A stretch of DNA of 64,000 nt. Origin: Castellaniella hirudinis (GTDB taxonomy: Bacteria > Pseudomonadota > Gammaproteobacteria > Burkholderiales > Burkholderiaceae_B). Made by a program: the position numbers and the translations under genes. The stretch lies in contig NZ_JBHSDY010000007.1 of the NCBI RefSeq assembly GCF_042651965.1, positions 288,847 through 352,846 on the forward strand, given 5' to 3'. Positions within the stretch are counted from its first letter, which is position 1, and every line of letters begins with the position of its first letter. Below the pieces are notes generated by a model, which saw nothing but the letters and a program-made list of their open reading frames with translations, was not told the origin of the DNA and did not search any database. This document shows, in pieces, positions 46,010 to 54,589 of this stretch.

Positions 46010-47086
46010 ATGACACAAGCCGCCACGGCCGGCTGCACGCCGGCCCCATCCACCATGAATGCCTTCGAGCGCTTCCTGACGCTATGGGTTTTTCTGTGCA
46101 TCATGCTGGGCATCGCCCTGGGCCGGTTCGCACCCGGCGTGTTCCAGGCCATCGGACGCCTGGAAGTCGCACAGGTCAATCTTCCGGTCGGCATCCTGAT
46201 CTGGGTGATGATCATCCCCATGCTGCTCAAGGTAGACTTCGGCGCATTGGGCCAGGTCCGGCAGCACTGGCGCGGCATCGGTGTGACACTGTTCATCAAC
46301 TGGGCGGTCAAGCCGTTCTCCATGGCTCTGCTGGGCTGGCTGTTCATCCGCCACGTCTTCGCCGCCTGGCTGCCCGCCGATCAACTGGACAGCTACATCG
46401 CCGGTCTGATCCTGCTGGCTGCTGCGCCCTGTACGGCCATGGTTTTCGTCTGGAGCCGCCTGACCGGAGGCGATCCGGCGTTCACTCTGTCGCAGGTCGC
46501 GCTGAACGACACCATCATGGTGTTCGCCTTCGCGCCCATCGTCGGCCTGCTGCTGGGCCTGTCATCCATCACCGTACCCTGGGATACGCTGCTGGTGTCC
46601 GTCGGACTGTACATCGTGATTCCAGTCATCCTGGCCCAACTCTGGCGCCGCGCGCTGCTAGGCAAGGGCCAGACCACCTTCGATGCCGCGCTGGCCCGCA
46701 TCGGGCCGCTGTCGATGGCAGCGCTGCTGCTGACGTTGGTGCTGCTGTTCGCCTTCCAGGGCGAGGCCATCCTGAAGCAGCCGCTGGTGATCGCCATGCT
46801 GGCCGTCCCCATCCTGATCCAGGTGTTCTTCAATTCCGGCCTGGCCTATTGGCTCAATCGCCGCGCAGGTGAACGGCACAACATTGCCTGCCCCTCGGCG
46901 CTGATCGGTGCGAGCAACTTCTTCGAGCTGGCCGTAGCCGCCGCCATCAGCCTGTTCGGCTTCCAGTCCGGTGCAGCGCTGGCCACGGTGGTCGGGGTGC
47001 TGATCGAGGTGCCGGTGATGTTGCTGGTTGTGCGGATCGTCAACCAAAGCAAGGGCTGGTACGAAGCCGGTGTCCGCCAGGGCTGA
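46010..47086 (+). CDS. acr3: Arsenite efflux permease of the ACR3 family
   Basis: A 358-residue, ten-helix permease. The conserved Cys of ACR3 transporters lies in ILLAAAPCTAMVFVWSRLTGG near residue 142, and the region ACPSALIGASNFFELAVAAAIS near 295 is characteristic. It exports As(III) across the inner membrane using the proton gradient. It starts 12 bp after arsR. N-terminal residues 1-16 precede an alternative ATG (MNAFERFL) that is also plausible. Confidence 0.94.
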   Translation: MTQAATAGCTPAPSTMNAFERFLTLWVFLCIMLGIALGRFAPGVFQAIGRLEVAQVNLPVGILIWVMIIPMLLKVDFGALGQVRQHWRGIGVTLFINWAVKPFSMALLGWLFIRHVFAAWLPADQLDSYIAGLILLAAAPCTAMVFVWSRLTGGDPAFTLSQVALNDTIMVFAFAPIVGLLLGLSSITVPWDTLLVSVGLYIVIPVILAQLWRRALLGKGQTTFDAALARIGPLSMAALLLTLVLLFAFQGEAILKQPLVIAMLAVPILIQVFFNSGLAYWLNRRAGERHNIACPSALIGASNFFELAVAAAISLFGFQSGAALATVVGVLIEVPVMLLVVRIVNQSKGWYEAGVRQG

Positions 47087-47116
47087 TTGAATTTTTAATT
47101 TGTCTCTGGAGGCTTC

Positions 47117-47539
47117 ATGAGCGCCGTCACGATCTACCACAATCCCGCCTGCGGCACGTCGCGCAACGTGCTCGCCATGATTCGCAACAGCGGCGAAGAG
47201 CCCACGGTCGTCGAGTACCTGAAGACGCCGCCTGACCGGGCTGCGCTGACAGCGCTGATCTCTACGATGGGTGTGCCGGTGCGTGCCGTGCTGCGTGAGA
47301 AAGGAACGCCCTACGCGGAACTCGGCCTGGATGACCCAAAGTGGAGCGACGAGCAACTGATCGACTTCATGCTCCAACACCCCATCCTCATCAACCGGCC
47401 CATCGTGGTCACGCCGATGGGCGCACGCCTGTGCAGGCCATCAGAAGCCGTGCTGGACATCCTGCCGCAACCGCAGCGCGGCGCGTTCAGCAAGGAAGAC
47501 GGCGAGGCCGTCGTGGATGCCAAGGGCTGCAGGGTCTGA
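47117..47539 (+). CDS. arsC: Arsenate reductase, glutaredoxin-dependent (ArsC)
   Basis: A 140-residue ArsC. The catalytic Cys is in IYHNPACGTSRNVLAMIRNS near residue 12, and the arginines that bind arsenate lie in later motifs (LREKGTPYAELGL, HPILINRPIVVTPMGARLCRP). It reduces As(V) to As(III) with glutathione and glutaredoxin for export by ACR3. GGAGG lies 6 nt before the ATG. It closes the ars operon. The following 47540-47738 contains no gene or clear terminator that I can see. Confidence 0.95.
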   Translation: MSAVTIYHNPACGTSRNVLAMIRNSGEEPTVVEYLKTPPDRAALTALISTMGVPVRAVLREKGTPYAELGLDDPKWSDEQLIDFMLQHPILINRPIVVTPMGARLCRPSEAVLDILPQPQRGAFSKEDGEAVVDAKGCRV

Positions 47540-47738
47540 TTGCACCTGTATTTCATCGCCGATACGGCCAGGCACGATCGAGAACTGTCCATGAAGGGTA
47601 ACGCTTCGACCCTGCCAAGCGGGGTGATCCCATTCACAAATCGCAACCTATCTCCTTGAATTCTTGGTATTTATCTCACACTCCGTCACTAAACTGGATT
47701 CGGATGTAGAACCATCGGGAACTCAGCGAGGTCGGATC

Positions 47739-48764
47739 ATGAAGGCCATTCAGAACACATCGAAAAATCGCATGGCGGCCCGCCTGCGCGCCATGTCGTT
47801 CGCCCTGGCCGGCGGCCTGACGGCCGTCCCGCTGCTGACGCTGCCGCTGCCCGCGACGGCAGCCGTCAATGTCGGCGTGGCGATCACTCTGGCTCCGCCA
47901 CCCCTGCCGCAGGCGGTCCAGCCGGTCGCTCCCGCCCCCGGCTACATCTGGACGCCGGGCTACTGGGCCTGGGGGCCGAACGGCTACTACTGGGTCGACG
48001 GCGTCTGGCTCCTCCCGCCCGCCGTCGGGCTGCTGTGGACTCCCGGCTGGTGGGGCTGGTCCGACGGCTACTACCGTTGGCACGGCGGCTACTGGGGGCC
48101 GCAGGTCGGCTTCTATGGCGGTATCAACTACGGATTCGGCTACTTCGGCATCGGTTATGTCGGCGGCGCCTGGCGCGGCAGGGATTTTTACTACAACCAG
48201 GCCGTCACCCATGTGAACATCACTAACGTCCGCAACGTCTACGTGGACAAGACCGTGATCCACAACGCGCCGCCGGATCGGCGCCGCATCAGCTACAACG
48301 GCGGCCATGGAGGATTGACGTCCCGGCCGACGACCGAGCAGCGCGACTATGCGCGGCAGCCGCACCCGGGCGGCAATCCCCGCGCTGAAAGACCGCAGCG
48401 GCCCACCTCCCCGGACCGCCAGGAAACGCGTCCGTCCCGTTCGGGATCGGCATCCTGGCAAACCAACCCAGGCCGAAATGAGCAGCCGGACCGGCCCCGG
48501 GAAGCATCCCGTGAACGGCCGCAAGGTCAGACCTGGCAAGCCGGCCGGCCTGACATGGGTCGTCCTCAAATGAATCGCCCTGAGATGAATCGTCCCGACA
48601 CGAGGCGTGCCGAGATGGGGCGCCCTGAATCACACAGTCCGAACGCCAATCCCGGCCAGTGGCGCGGCAATCGCGAGGAACGCCCCCGCGCCGAAGCCCC
48701 CCGGCGCGAAGGCGGCAGTCGTCATGAACAAGGCGGACCGCAGCGGGAAGAACGCCGCCGCTGA
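47739..48764 (+). CDS. YXWGXW repeat-containing envelope protein
   Basis: A 341-residue secreted protein. A signal peptide ends at about residue 43 (LPLPATAA). The region ~65-150 is very rich in Trp, Tyr, Gly and Pro (YIWTPGYWAWGPNGYYWVDG, LLWTPGWWGWSDGYYRWHGG), which is the YXWGXW/WXXGXW repeat family of unknown role. The last ~120 residues are disordered, rich in Arg, Pro, Gln and Gly, with short repeats of the kind MNRPEMNRPDTRRAEMGRPE. ATG 47739 follows GAGG. Probably periplasmic or surface-bound. No functional link to the arsenic genes is evident. Confidence 0.78.
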   Translation: MKAIQNTSKNRMAARLRAMSFALAGGLTAVPLLTLPLPATAAVNVGVAITLAPPPLPQAVQPVAPAPGYIWTPGYWAWGPNGYYWVDGVWLLPPAVGLLWTPGWWGWSDGYYRWHGGYWGPQVGFYGGINYGFGYFGIGYVGGAWRGRDFYYNQAVTHVNITNVRNVYVDKTVIHNAPPDRRRISYNGGHGGLTSRPTTEQRDYARQPHPGGNPRAERPQRPTSPDRQETRPSRSGSASWQTNPGRNEQPDRPREASRERPQGQTWQAGRPDMGRPQMNRPEMNRPDTRRAEMGRPESHSPNANPGQWRGNREERPRAEAPRREGGSRHEQGGPQREERRR

Positions 48765-48779
48765 TATCATCCCAAAACC

Positions 48780-49277
48780 ATGCTCCACCGCACACTGAAC
48801 CCCGCCGACCTGCCCGACCTGGACCTCATCCAGACCCATTGCTACAGCGCATCCATGCTCGAATCGGCCGACGTCTTCGCCGGCCGCCTGGAGGCTGCCC
48901 CGGACTGGATCTGGGGCATCCAGGACGACGAAGGCCTGTGCGCCTATCTGTTCACCTATCCCGTGCATCGGGGGCATCTGTCGCCCCTGAACAGCGGCTT
49001 CCACCCGGCTCCCGACGGCGACACACTGTATCTGCATGATCTGGCGATTCACCCTCGGGCACGCGGTCACGGCCTGGCGCATCGACTGATCCGGCATGCC
49101 TGGGACTCCGCCCAGACAGCCGGACTGCGGCATTCCGCGCTGATTTCGGTCCAGGACTCCGAACGCTTCTGGACCGCGCAGGGCTATCGCACCTGTACGG
49201 ACTTGAACGATCATCAGCACGCCTGCCTGGCCAGTTATGAACAGCCGGCCCGGTACATGACGCGCGCGCTGGCCTGA
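48780..49277 (+). CDS. GNAT-family N-acetyltransferase
   Basis: A 165-residue acetyltransferase. The acetyl-CoA binding block is YLHDLAIHPRARGHGLAHRL near residue 84, followed by the usual helix and FWTAQGYRTC strand. The acceptor is unknown. The gene begins 15 bp after the YXWGXW gene and is probably cotranscribed with it. It converges on the LacI gene with only a few bases between. Confidence 0.82.
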   Translation: MLHRTLNPADLPDLDLIQTHCYSASMLESADVFAGRLEAAPDWIWGIQDDEGLCAYLFTYPVHRGHLSPLNSGFHPAPDGDTLYLHDLAIHPRARGHGLAHRLIRHAWDSAQTAGLRHSALISVQDSERFWTAQGYRTCTDLNDHQHACLASYEQPARYMTRALA

Positions 49278-49284
49278 GCCGGCC

Positions 49285-50298
49285 TCAAGCGCCCGTCGAA
49301 CGACGCGCTACCAAAGCCGGCGTCGGCACATCCACCGGCGCATCCTGGCCTTCACGACCCAGCATGCGCAAGAGCCGCTGCACCGCGACGTGCGACACGG
49401 CATCCAGATGCAGGTCCACAGCCGTCAAAGGCGGCTGGCAGGTCCGGGCGCGCACGCCGTCATGGCGTGTCGCCAGCAACATATCATCAGGCACACGTCG
49501 CCCGGCATCATGGATGGCGCGCAGGGCGCCACTGGCAAAGGTATCGATCGGAATGCACAGCGCATCCAGTTCCGGATGCTCGGCCAGCAGCCGCGCGGCG
49601 GCCTGGCGACCGGCTTCTGCGCCTATTTCCTCGGCGGCAAAAGCCACCACGGGCGGGAATCCCCGGGCCTCGGCCGTGGCCAGGTAACGCTCGTGAAAAT
49701 TGCGCTGAGACGCCCGGCCGCTGCCCCCCAGAATCAGGCCCGGCCGCCGGGCGCCCGATTGAAGCAGATGCTGCAGCAACAGGTCCGCTGCCGCCGCATG
49801 CTGCAGATCGACGTTGTCCGGCCCGGGTTCGCCGCCTACGGTCACGTAGGGGACGGCCCGCTCGTCCAGTTCCTGGGCGATCGGATCATCCGGCGCAGGC
49901 TCCAGCAGGATGGCGCCGTCGATGTCCATCAGCGCCAGAGGATTGCACTGGTCCATGGGCGGCGCCAGCATCAGCACATAGCCGCTCAACAGGGCTTTGC
50001 CGGCCATCCCCATGGCCAGCTCGGTAAAGAACCCAAGCCGGGACTCTCCGGTCGAGACGGCCGCCGGCATGGAAGACAGCAGGGCGATGGCATTGGACCG
50101 GCCGGTGCGCAAGCGCTGGGCACGCACGCTGGGACGATATTTCAGGCGGGCCGCCACGTCTTTGACGTGTTGACGAGTGCGCGGATCCACCTGGCCGATC
50201 CCATTCAAGGAATGGGAAACAGTCGTGGGCGACAGGCCCGCCTCGCGGGCGACATCGGCGATGGTGACTCGTTTGTGCGTACGTTTATTCTGGGTCAC
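49285..50298 (-). CDS. LacI-family transcriptional regulator
   Basis: A 337-residue LacI/GalR repressor. The helix-turn-helix is VTIADVAREAGLSPTTVSHS with the hinge helix near residue 55 (YRPSVRAQRLRTG), followed by a periplasmic-binding-protein-like effector domain. The start codon is GTG at 50298. It is the last gene of the operon amidohydrolase-TauE-lacI, and four LacI-type palindromes lie in the divergent promoter region at 52.5-52.7 kb, so it probably represses its own operon and the permease. The effector is likely the substrate or product of the amidohydrolase. Confidence 0.9.
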   Translation of the reverse strand: MTQNKRTHKRVTIADVAREAGLSPTTVSHSLNGIGQVDPRTRQHVKDVAARLKYRPSVRAQRLRTGRSNAIALLSSMPAAVSTGESRLGFFTELAMGMAGKALLSGYVLMLAPPMDQCNPLALMDIDGAILLEPAPDDPIAQELDERAVPYVTVGGEPGPDNVDLQHAAAADLLLQHLLQSGARRPGLILGGSGRASQRNFHERYLATAEARGFPPVVAFAAEEIGAEAGRQAAARLLAEHPELDALCIPIDTFASGALRAIHDAGRRVPDDMLLATRHDGVRARTCQPPLTAVDLHLDAVSHVAVQRLLRMLGREGQDAPVDVPTPALVARRSTGA

Positions 50299-50312
50299 GA
50301 CGAAAATCGGGT

Positions 50313-51029
50313 TCAGGCCTGCAGGATCACCACGATGCCGGAAATGCTGGAAAAGCCCAGGACCAGGTAGCGCAGCAAGGGTCCATCCAGGCGGTGATGT
50401 ACGAATTTGCTTGCGTACGATCCTAGCACCAAAAACGGCAGCATCTGCATCGTCACGATCAAGGTGTCAGTATCCACCTTGCCGCCGATGGCCAGCACGA
50501 TCAGGGAAATCACCTCGCCCACCAGAAAGCACAGGGCGACCGTCGAACGCAGCACGGCGCCGCTCTTGTGCTGATAGGCCAGCGCCAGCGGCGGCCCACC
50601 CACCCCGGTCGAGGTCTCGGTCACCCCGGTGATCAGCCCGACCAGGCCCAGACCTTTTTTGCCCAACTCGAAAGAAGGCGACAACATCGCTACCACGGCA
50701 GCGATCAGGGTGGACCAGCCGATCAACAGGGAGAGCTGATGCAGATTGACCACCAGCAGTATCCACAAGCCTAGGAAAGTGCCGGCAAAGCGGCCGACGC
50801 TGATCAGCTTCACGCCGCGCCAATCGATTGCAGCGCGCTCGCGCCAGCCGATGTAGGCATTCAAGGGAATCATCAGCACCAGCAGCATGACCGGGATCAG
50901 GCCGGGTGCAAACAGGGTCACGATCGGCGCCGACAACATGGCGAATCCCATGCCGCTGCAGCCCTGGGCAAAGGCCGAAATGAAGACGGCCAGTCCGATC
51001 AGAAGAAAAGCAGTGGTAGTCAGTGTCAT
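50313..51029 (-). CDS. TauE/SafE-family membrane permease
   Basis: A 238-residue, seven- to eight-helix membrane protein of the TauE/SafE (DUF81) group (FISAFAQGCSGMGFAMLSAP, GLITGVTETSTGVGGPPLAL). The family moves sulfonates, sulfite or other organic anions; the substrate here is unknown. ATG 51029 overlaps the amidohydrolase stop (ATGA) and has GGAGG 10 nt upstream. An earlier ATG at 51047 would put that site inside the gene, so it is rejected. Its place in the operon suggests transport of the amidohydrolase substrate or product. Confidence 0.85.
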   Translation of the reverse strand: MTLTTTAFLLIGLAVFISAFAQGCSGMGFAMLSAPIVTLFAPGLIPVMLLVLMIPLNAYIGWRERAAIDWRGVKLISVGRFAGTFLGLWILLVVNLHQLSLLIGWSTLIAAVVAMLSPSFELGKKGLGLVGLITGVTETSTGVGGPPLALAYQHKSGAVLRSTVALCFLVGEVISLIVLAIGGKVDTDTLIVTMQMLPFLVLGSYASKFVHHRLDGPLLRYLVLGFSSISGIVVILQA

Positions 51030-52420
51030 GGGCGCTGCAACCTCCATTGGGCGCGATGTTCACCGGCAAAAGGATCCACGCGGCGGATCGGCGCATTCGC
51101 CACGATGTGTTCAGAAACCGTCCGGGCGCGCTCCATCAGCGCCTCGCCGTCCCAGTCTACAGGCTTGCCCCGGTCGAGCCGCAGGCGGCCCTGCACGATC
51201 ACGGATTCGATCTGATCCCGGTTCGCCAAACGCACCAGTTCCCACTCCAGATCCCAGGAAGGCACGAACTCAGGCACGTCCAGCTTCACGACCAGCATGT
51301 CCGCGTAAGCCCCCGGAGCAATCTCACCAACCTTGCCCGACAGGCCGACGGCATCCGCCCCGCCGCGCAAGCCCATGTCCAGCCAGCGCCAGCCGCCGCC
51401 CGAGGACGAATCCCCGACCGACATGGTCATCGCCAGCCGCTGCGCAGTTTCTGCCGCATCCAGCAGGCGGAAAGCGTCGCTGCGCGTGCCATCGGTCCCC
51501 AGGCCCAGGCGCACGCCCAGTTCGCTCAACAGCAGGGCCGGTGCGACGGCGTTGCCCTTCCAGCTGCTGGCCACCGGGTTGTAGCTGACGGCGGCGCCGC
51601 TGTCGCGCAACAAGGTGATTTCGTCCGGCGTCAGCAAAGTGGCATGTGCGGCCAACAGTTCCGGGCCGATGGCGCCCAGGCGCCCCAGGCGTTGCAAAGG
51701 GCGCAGCCCCGAAGCGACCAGCGAGCGCTCGACGGCGGCCAGATGTTCGTTCAGGTGCGTCTGGAAGGGCACGCGGGCTTCACGCGACAATTGAGTGACC
51801 GCGACCAGCACTTCGTCAGACGCCGCTTCGGGAATGGAAATCGCCAGGGACGGATGAATCAAATCATGTTCATTCCAGCGGTTCAGGTGATGCTGCGCCA
51901 GATCCAGGACCTGGGCCTTCGTCATGACTGCCTTGCCGCCCTGCAGATCATTGCAGATCGCGCCCAGCACGCAGCGCACCCCCACTTCGGTGAGCGCATC
52001 CGCCACGATTTCCATGCCGACCGTCGCCCGGGTGCCCGCATCGGCCACGGTCGTGAAGCCGCCGCGCAGGGATTCCCAAGCGGCCAGGCGCGTGGCGACG
52101 TCGATGGCCTCGGCGTCCATGTACTGCTCCATCGGCACCCAGACGCGCATGAATATTTCCGAGGGCTCGCCAAACACCAGCGACTTGCCGAAGGTCTGCG
52201 TGACGTGATGGTGCGCATCGATGAATCCCGGCATCAGCAAGCGGCGCGGCAAGGAAATCACGGGCAAATTCTGGGTGGCAAACTGCCCGACCGGCTCGAC
52301 GTCCGTGATCACGCCCTGTTCGACTCTCACCCCCAGGCCGGCCTGAACACCATCAGGCAGCAGCACCTGCTCGGGCACCAGCAAGACCGCACGCTCGTGC
52401 ATGTCCTTCAATGTACTCAT
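51026..52420 (-). CDS. Metal-dependent amidohydrolase/deaminase (cytosine deaminase-like superfamily)
   Basis: A 464-residue amidohydrolase of the TrzN/8-oxoguanine deaminase/guanine deaminase group. Metal ligands are visible: HxH in PGFIDAHHHV near residue 66, His in FQTHLNEH near 225, His in LLAAHATLL near 260, and Asp in LGLGTDGTRSD near 313. The family removes an amino or halide group from purine-, pyrimidine- or triazine-like rings. ATG 52420 has AAGGAG upstream; an in-frame TTG two codons earlier is less likely. The divergent NCS2-type permease suggests a nucleobase-like substrate. It is first in the operon with the TauE and LacI genes. Confidence 0.82.
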   Translation of the reverse strand: MSTLKDMHERAVLLVPEQVLLPDGVQAGLGVRVEQGVITDVEPVGQFATQNLPVISLPRRLLMPGFIDAHHHVTQTFGKSLVFGEPSEIFMRVWVPMEQYMDAEAIDVATRLAAWESLRGGFTTVADAGTRATVGMEIVADALTEVGVRCVLGAICNDLQGGKAVMTKAQVLDLAQHHLNRWNEHDLIHPSLAISIPEAASDEVLVAVTQLSREARVPFQTHLNEHLAAVERSLVASGLRPLQRLGRLGAIGPELLAAHATLLTPDEITLLRDSGAAVSYNPVASSWKGNAVAPALLLSELGVRLGLGTDGTRSDAFRLLDAAETAQRLAMTMSVGDSSSGGGWRWLDMGLRGGADAVGLSGKVGEIAPGAYADMLVVKLDVPEFVPSWDLEWELVRLANRDQIESVIVQGRLRLDRGKPVDWDGEALMERARTVSEHIVANAPIRRVDPFAGEHRAQWRLQRP

Positions 52421-52494
52421 CCCCAATCTCCTTGGCGGCGATCCGGGACGGAACAGAAGATCAGGTCTCTCTCAAACCTATATCCCTGATTTCC

Positions 52495-52506
52495 CAAATC
52501 GATTTG
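52495..52506. promoter_or_regulatory. LacI-type operator O1
   Basis: CAAATCGATTTG is a perfect 12-bp palindrome with a central CG, the usual form of LacI/PurR/CcpA-type operators. It is the site closest to the amidohydrolase start. Confidence 0.7.
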
Positions 52507-52526
52507 TGTAATGGAATTCTACTGTC

Positions 52527-52538
52527 CAAATCGATTAA
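52527..52538. promoter_or_regulatory. LacI-type operator O2
   Basis: CAAATCGATTAA shares the AATCGATT core and left arm of O1, 32 bp away. Confidence 0.6.
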
Positions 52539-52585
52539 GGGCAATTCGCCACCCCATCTGACCAGCATCCAGGGTAAACCCGGTA

Positions 52586-52591
52586 TTGACA
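52586..52591 (+). promoter_or_regulatory. -35 element upstream of the NCS2 permease
   Basis: A perfect TTGACA lies about 105 bp before the permease ATG, between operators O2 and O3. No good -10 is seen at the expected distance (AGGATT or GAGGAT), so the promoter call is tentative. Confidence 0.35.
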
Positions 52592-52619
52592 GGATTTTCG
52601 ACAAGCTTGAGGATTCACA

Positions 52620-52632
52620 TAAATCGATTTGG
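52620..52632. promoter_or_regulatory. LacI-type operator O3
   Basis: TAAATCGATTTGG has the same AAATCGATTT core as O1 and lies where a transcript from the TTGACA element would begin, so bound repressor should block permease transcription. Confidence 0.65.
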
Positions 52633-52650
52633 GAATCATAAACACAAAAC

Positions 52651-52664
52651 CCAAACCGTTTTGG
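52651..52664. promoter_or_regulatory. LacI-type operator O4
   Basis: CCAAACCGTTTTGG is a 14-bp near-palindrome (one symmetric pair broken) with the same CCAAA arm and central CG. It lies 30 bp before the permease ATG. Confidence 0.55.
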
Positions 52665-52694
52665 TTACCCACTATCCAAATCCAGAGGCCAGCA

Positions 52695-54089
52695 ATGGAG
52701 ACACCCCATACCAATCAAGACGGTTTGCCGGAGGAAGCAGTCCACCCGGTGGACCAGATTCGCCCCTTCGGCAAGTTGTTCTTGTTCGCCATCCAGCACA
52801 TCCTGGTGATGGTCGCGGCCCCCGTCTCGTCCGTCTTCCTGATCGCCAAGGCTTTGAACCTGTCCGAAGCGCTGTCCTCGGCCCTGCTGTCCAGCGTCTT
52901 CGTGTTCTGCGGCCTGGGCTCGATCCTGCAATCCGTCGGCATCGGCAAGATCGGGGTCCGCCTGCCCTTCATCATGCTGCCGGGCGGGGCCGCCACCATT
53001 CTGTTCATCTCGATCGCCCAAGGCACCGATCTGCAAACGGCGGTCGGCGCCGTCATCCTGACGGGTATTTTCTACATCCTCGCGGTCACCCTGTTCGTCC
53101 GCATCCTGAAGTATTTCCCGCCGCTGGTCATCGGCACCATGGTCGTGGTCATCGGCATCAGCCTGGTCAAGGTCACGGGCATGCTGTTCACGGGCCGGCC
53201 GGGCACGGAACACTTCGGCGACCCGCAGCAGCTTCTGCTGGCGCTGGTCACCATCGTGCTGACGGTGCTGTGCTTCAAGTTCCTGCGCGGCTTCCTGCGC
53301 CAACTGTCGGTCGCGCTGGGCCTGATCGGCGGCACCCTGTTCGCCATGATGCTGGGCGCAACCGACTTCGCCTCGACGATCGGGGGTCCGGCCTTCAGCA
53401 CGCCGACGCTGTTTCCCTTCGGCATGCCGCACCTGGACCTCATCGCCGCCATCCCGATGCTGGTCTGGAGCCTGGCCTCGATGGCAGAGGCCACCGGCCA
53501 GACCGTCATCAATGGAGAAATCGTCGGTCGTGAAGTCGACCCGACCCGCGATGTGCCGCGCGTGATTCGTTCCGACGGCATCATTTCCATCCTCGGCGGC
53601 CTGTTCGGCACGCCCGTCATGGTGACCAGCGGCGAAAACATCGGCATCGTCCGCGCCAGCGGAGTGCGCAGCCGCTTCGTTACCGCAGTTGCCGGCGTAT
53701 TGCTCATCGTGATCGGCTGCACTCCCTTGGCGCGGGTGCTGAACGGCATCCCGCCGGCCGTCGTCGGCGGCACGGCCGTCGTCGTGTTCGCCATCATCAG
53801 CGTGCTGGGCATCCAGATGCTGTCCCGGGTCGATTTCACGCAGACAGGCAATCTCGTGACCTGCACGCTGGCTCTGGCGCTGGGTCTGCTGCCCGTACTG
53901 ATCCCGGGCATGTATCACAGCCTGCCGGCCAATATGCAGACGATCTTCGGCAGCGGCGTGGCCATGAGCGCGCTGGTCGCCGTGCTGCTCAACCTGCTGT
54001 TCCATCACTGCGGCGGCCAGGGCCGGGACGATGCCGCCGGGAAAACGGACTCTCGCCCCCAGGCCCGGCCCGCCAACTACCGGATCTGA
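52695..54089 (+). CDS. NCS2-family nucleobase permease (xanthine/uracil type)
   Basis: A 464-residue, 14-helix NCS2 transporter. It begins with the family pattern FAIQHILVMVAAPVSSVFLI. The helix-8 substrate motif region is SMAEATGQTVINGE near residue 265. The NCS2 signature-like block is GGLFGTPVMVTSGENIGIVRAS followed by GVRSRFVTAVAGVLL. Members import xanthine, urate, uracil or related rings with protons. ATG 52695 is used because the in-frame extension to 52629 would run through operators. It diverges from the amidohydrolase operon, and together they suggest uptake and hydrolysis of one heterocyclic substrate. Confidence 0.88.
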   Translation: METPHTNQDGLPEEAVHPVDQIRPFGKLFLFAIQHILVMVAAPVSSVFLIAKALNLSEALSSALLSSVFVFCGLGSILQSVGIGKIGVRLPFIMLPGGAATILFISIAQGTDLQTAVGAVILTGIFYILAVTLFVRILKYFPPLVIGTMVVVIGISLVKVTGMLFTGRPGTEHFGDPQQLLLALVTIVLTVLCFKFLRGFLRQLSVALGLIGGTLFAMMLGATDFASTIGGPAFSTPTLFPFGMPHLDLIAAIPMLVWSLASMAEATGQTVINGEIVGREVDPTRDVPRVIRSDGIISILGGLFGTPVMVTSGENIGIVRASGVRSRFVTAVAGVLLIVIGCTPLARVLNGIPPAVVGGTAVVVFAIISVLGIQMLSRVDFTQTGNLVTCTLALALGLLPVLIPGMYHSLPANMQTIFGSGVAMSALVAVLLNLLFHHCGGQGRDDAAGKTDSRPQARPANYRI

Positions 54090-54096
54090 CCACAGA

Positions 54097-54126
54097 CCGT
54101 CGGCTTGAAGCGGAACCAGCCGACGG
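54097..54126. terminator. Hairpin between permease and universal stress protein genes
   Basis: CCGTCGGCT (54097-54105) and AGCCGACGG (54118-54126) form a perfect 9-bp stem with a 12-nt loop between two convergent genes. No T-run follows. Confidence 0.5.
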
Positions 54127-54139
54127 GCCCCCCTCGCGG

Positions 54140-54589
54140 CTACTGCGCCGGATCATCCCCCTGATGCTGGATCAGCAGCACCGGCCGACGCGTCAAGGCC
54201 AGCACGCGTCCCGCGACCGATCCGATCACCGCGTCCAGCAGCACGCCGCGGCCGTGCGCGCCCATCACGATCATGTGGGCGTCGACCTCGTCGGCATAGC
54301 GGGTAATCTCCTGGGGCGCGAACCCGATCCGGGATTCGGTCTCGTGCGGCACGCCCGCCTGGCGCAGAACCTCGGCCGTGGGCTCCAGGACCTTGGCGGA
54401 TTCCTCGTCGTACCAGTCCCGGATCGACTGCGCATCCACGAACCGTCCCACCTGGGAGGGCAGGCTGGCCGCGACATAAAGCACCCGCACGACCCCGCCC
54501 TCGGGCAGCAAGCCGGATTGCGCGATATAGCGCGCCGCCTGAAGGCTGTACGCCGATCCATCCGTCGCCAGCACGATATCCTTTGCCAT
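54140..54589 (-). CDS. Universal stress protein (UspA family)
   Basis: A 149-residue Usp domain protein. It begins KDIVLATDGSAYSLQAARYI and carries the nucleotide-binding signature VMGAHGRGVLLDAVIGSVAG near residue 115 (G-2x-G-9x-GS pattern), so it probably binds ATP. An AGGAGGT site precedes ATG 54589. It is a stress-survival protein of undefined partner, alone between convergent permease and divergent metallophosphoesterase genes. Confidence 0.92.
   Translation of the reverse strand: MAKDIVLATDGSAYSLQAARYIAQSGLLPEGGVVRVLYVAASLPSQVGRFVDAQSIRDWYDEESAKVLEPTAEVLRQAGVPHETESRIGFAPQEITRYADEVDAHMIVMGAHGRGVLLDAVIGSVAGRVLALTRRPVLLIQHQGDDPAQ

Noticed and set aside
48281..48760. Short arginine/proline repeats as a CRISPR-like array
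   Set aside because: They are in-frame coding repeats of a few residues with no constant repeat and spacer length; no CRISPR array or cas gene occurs in the window.
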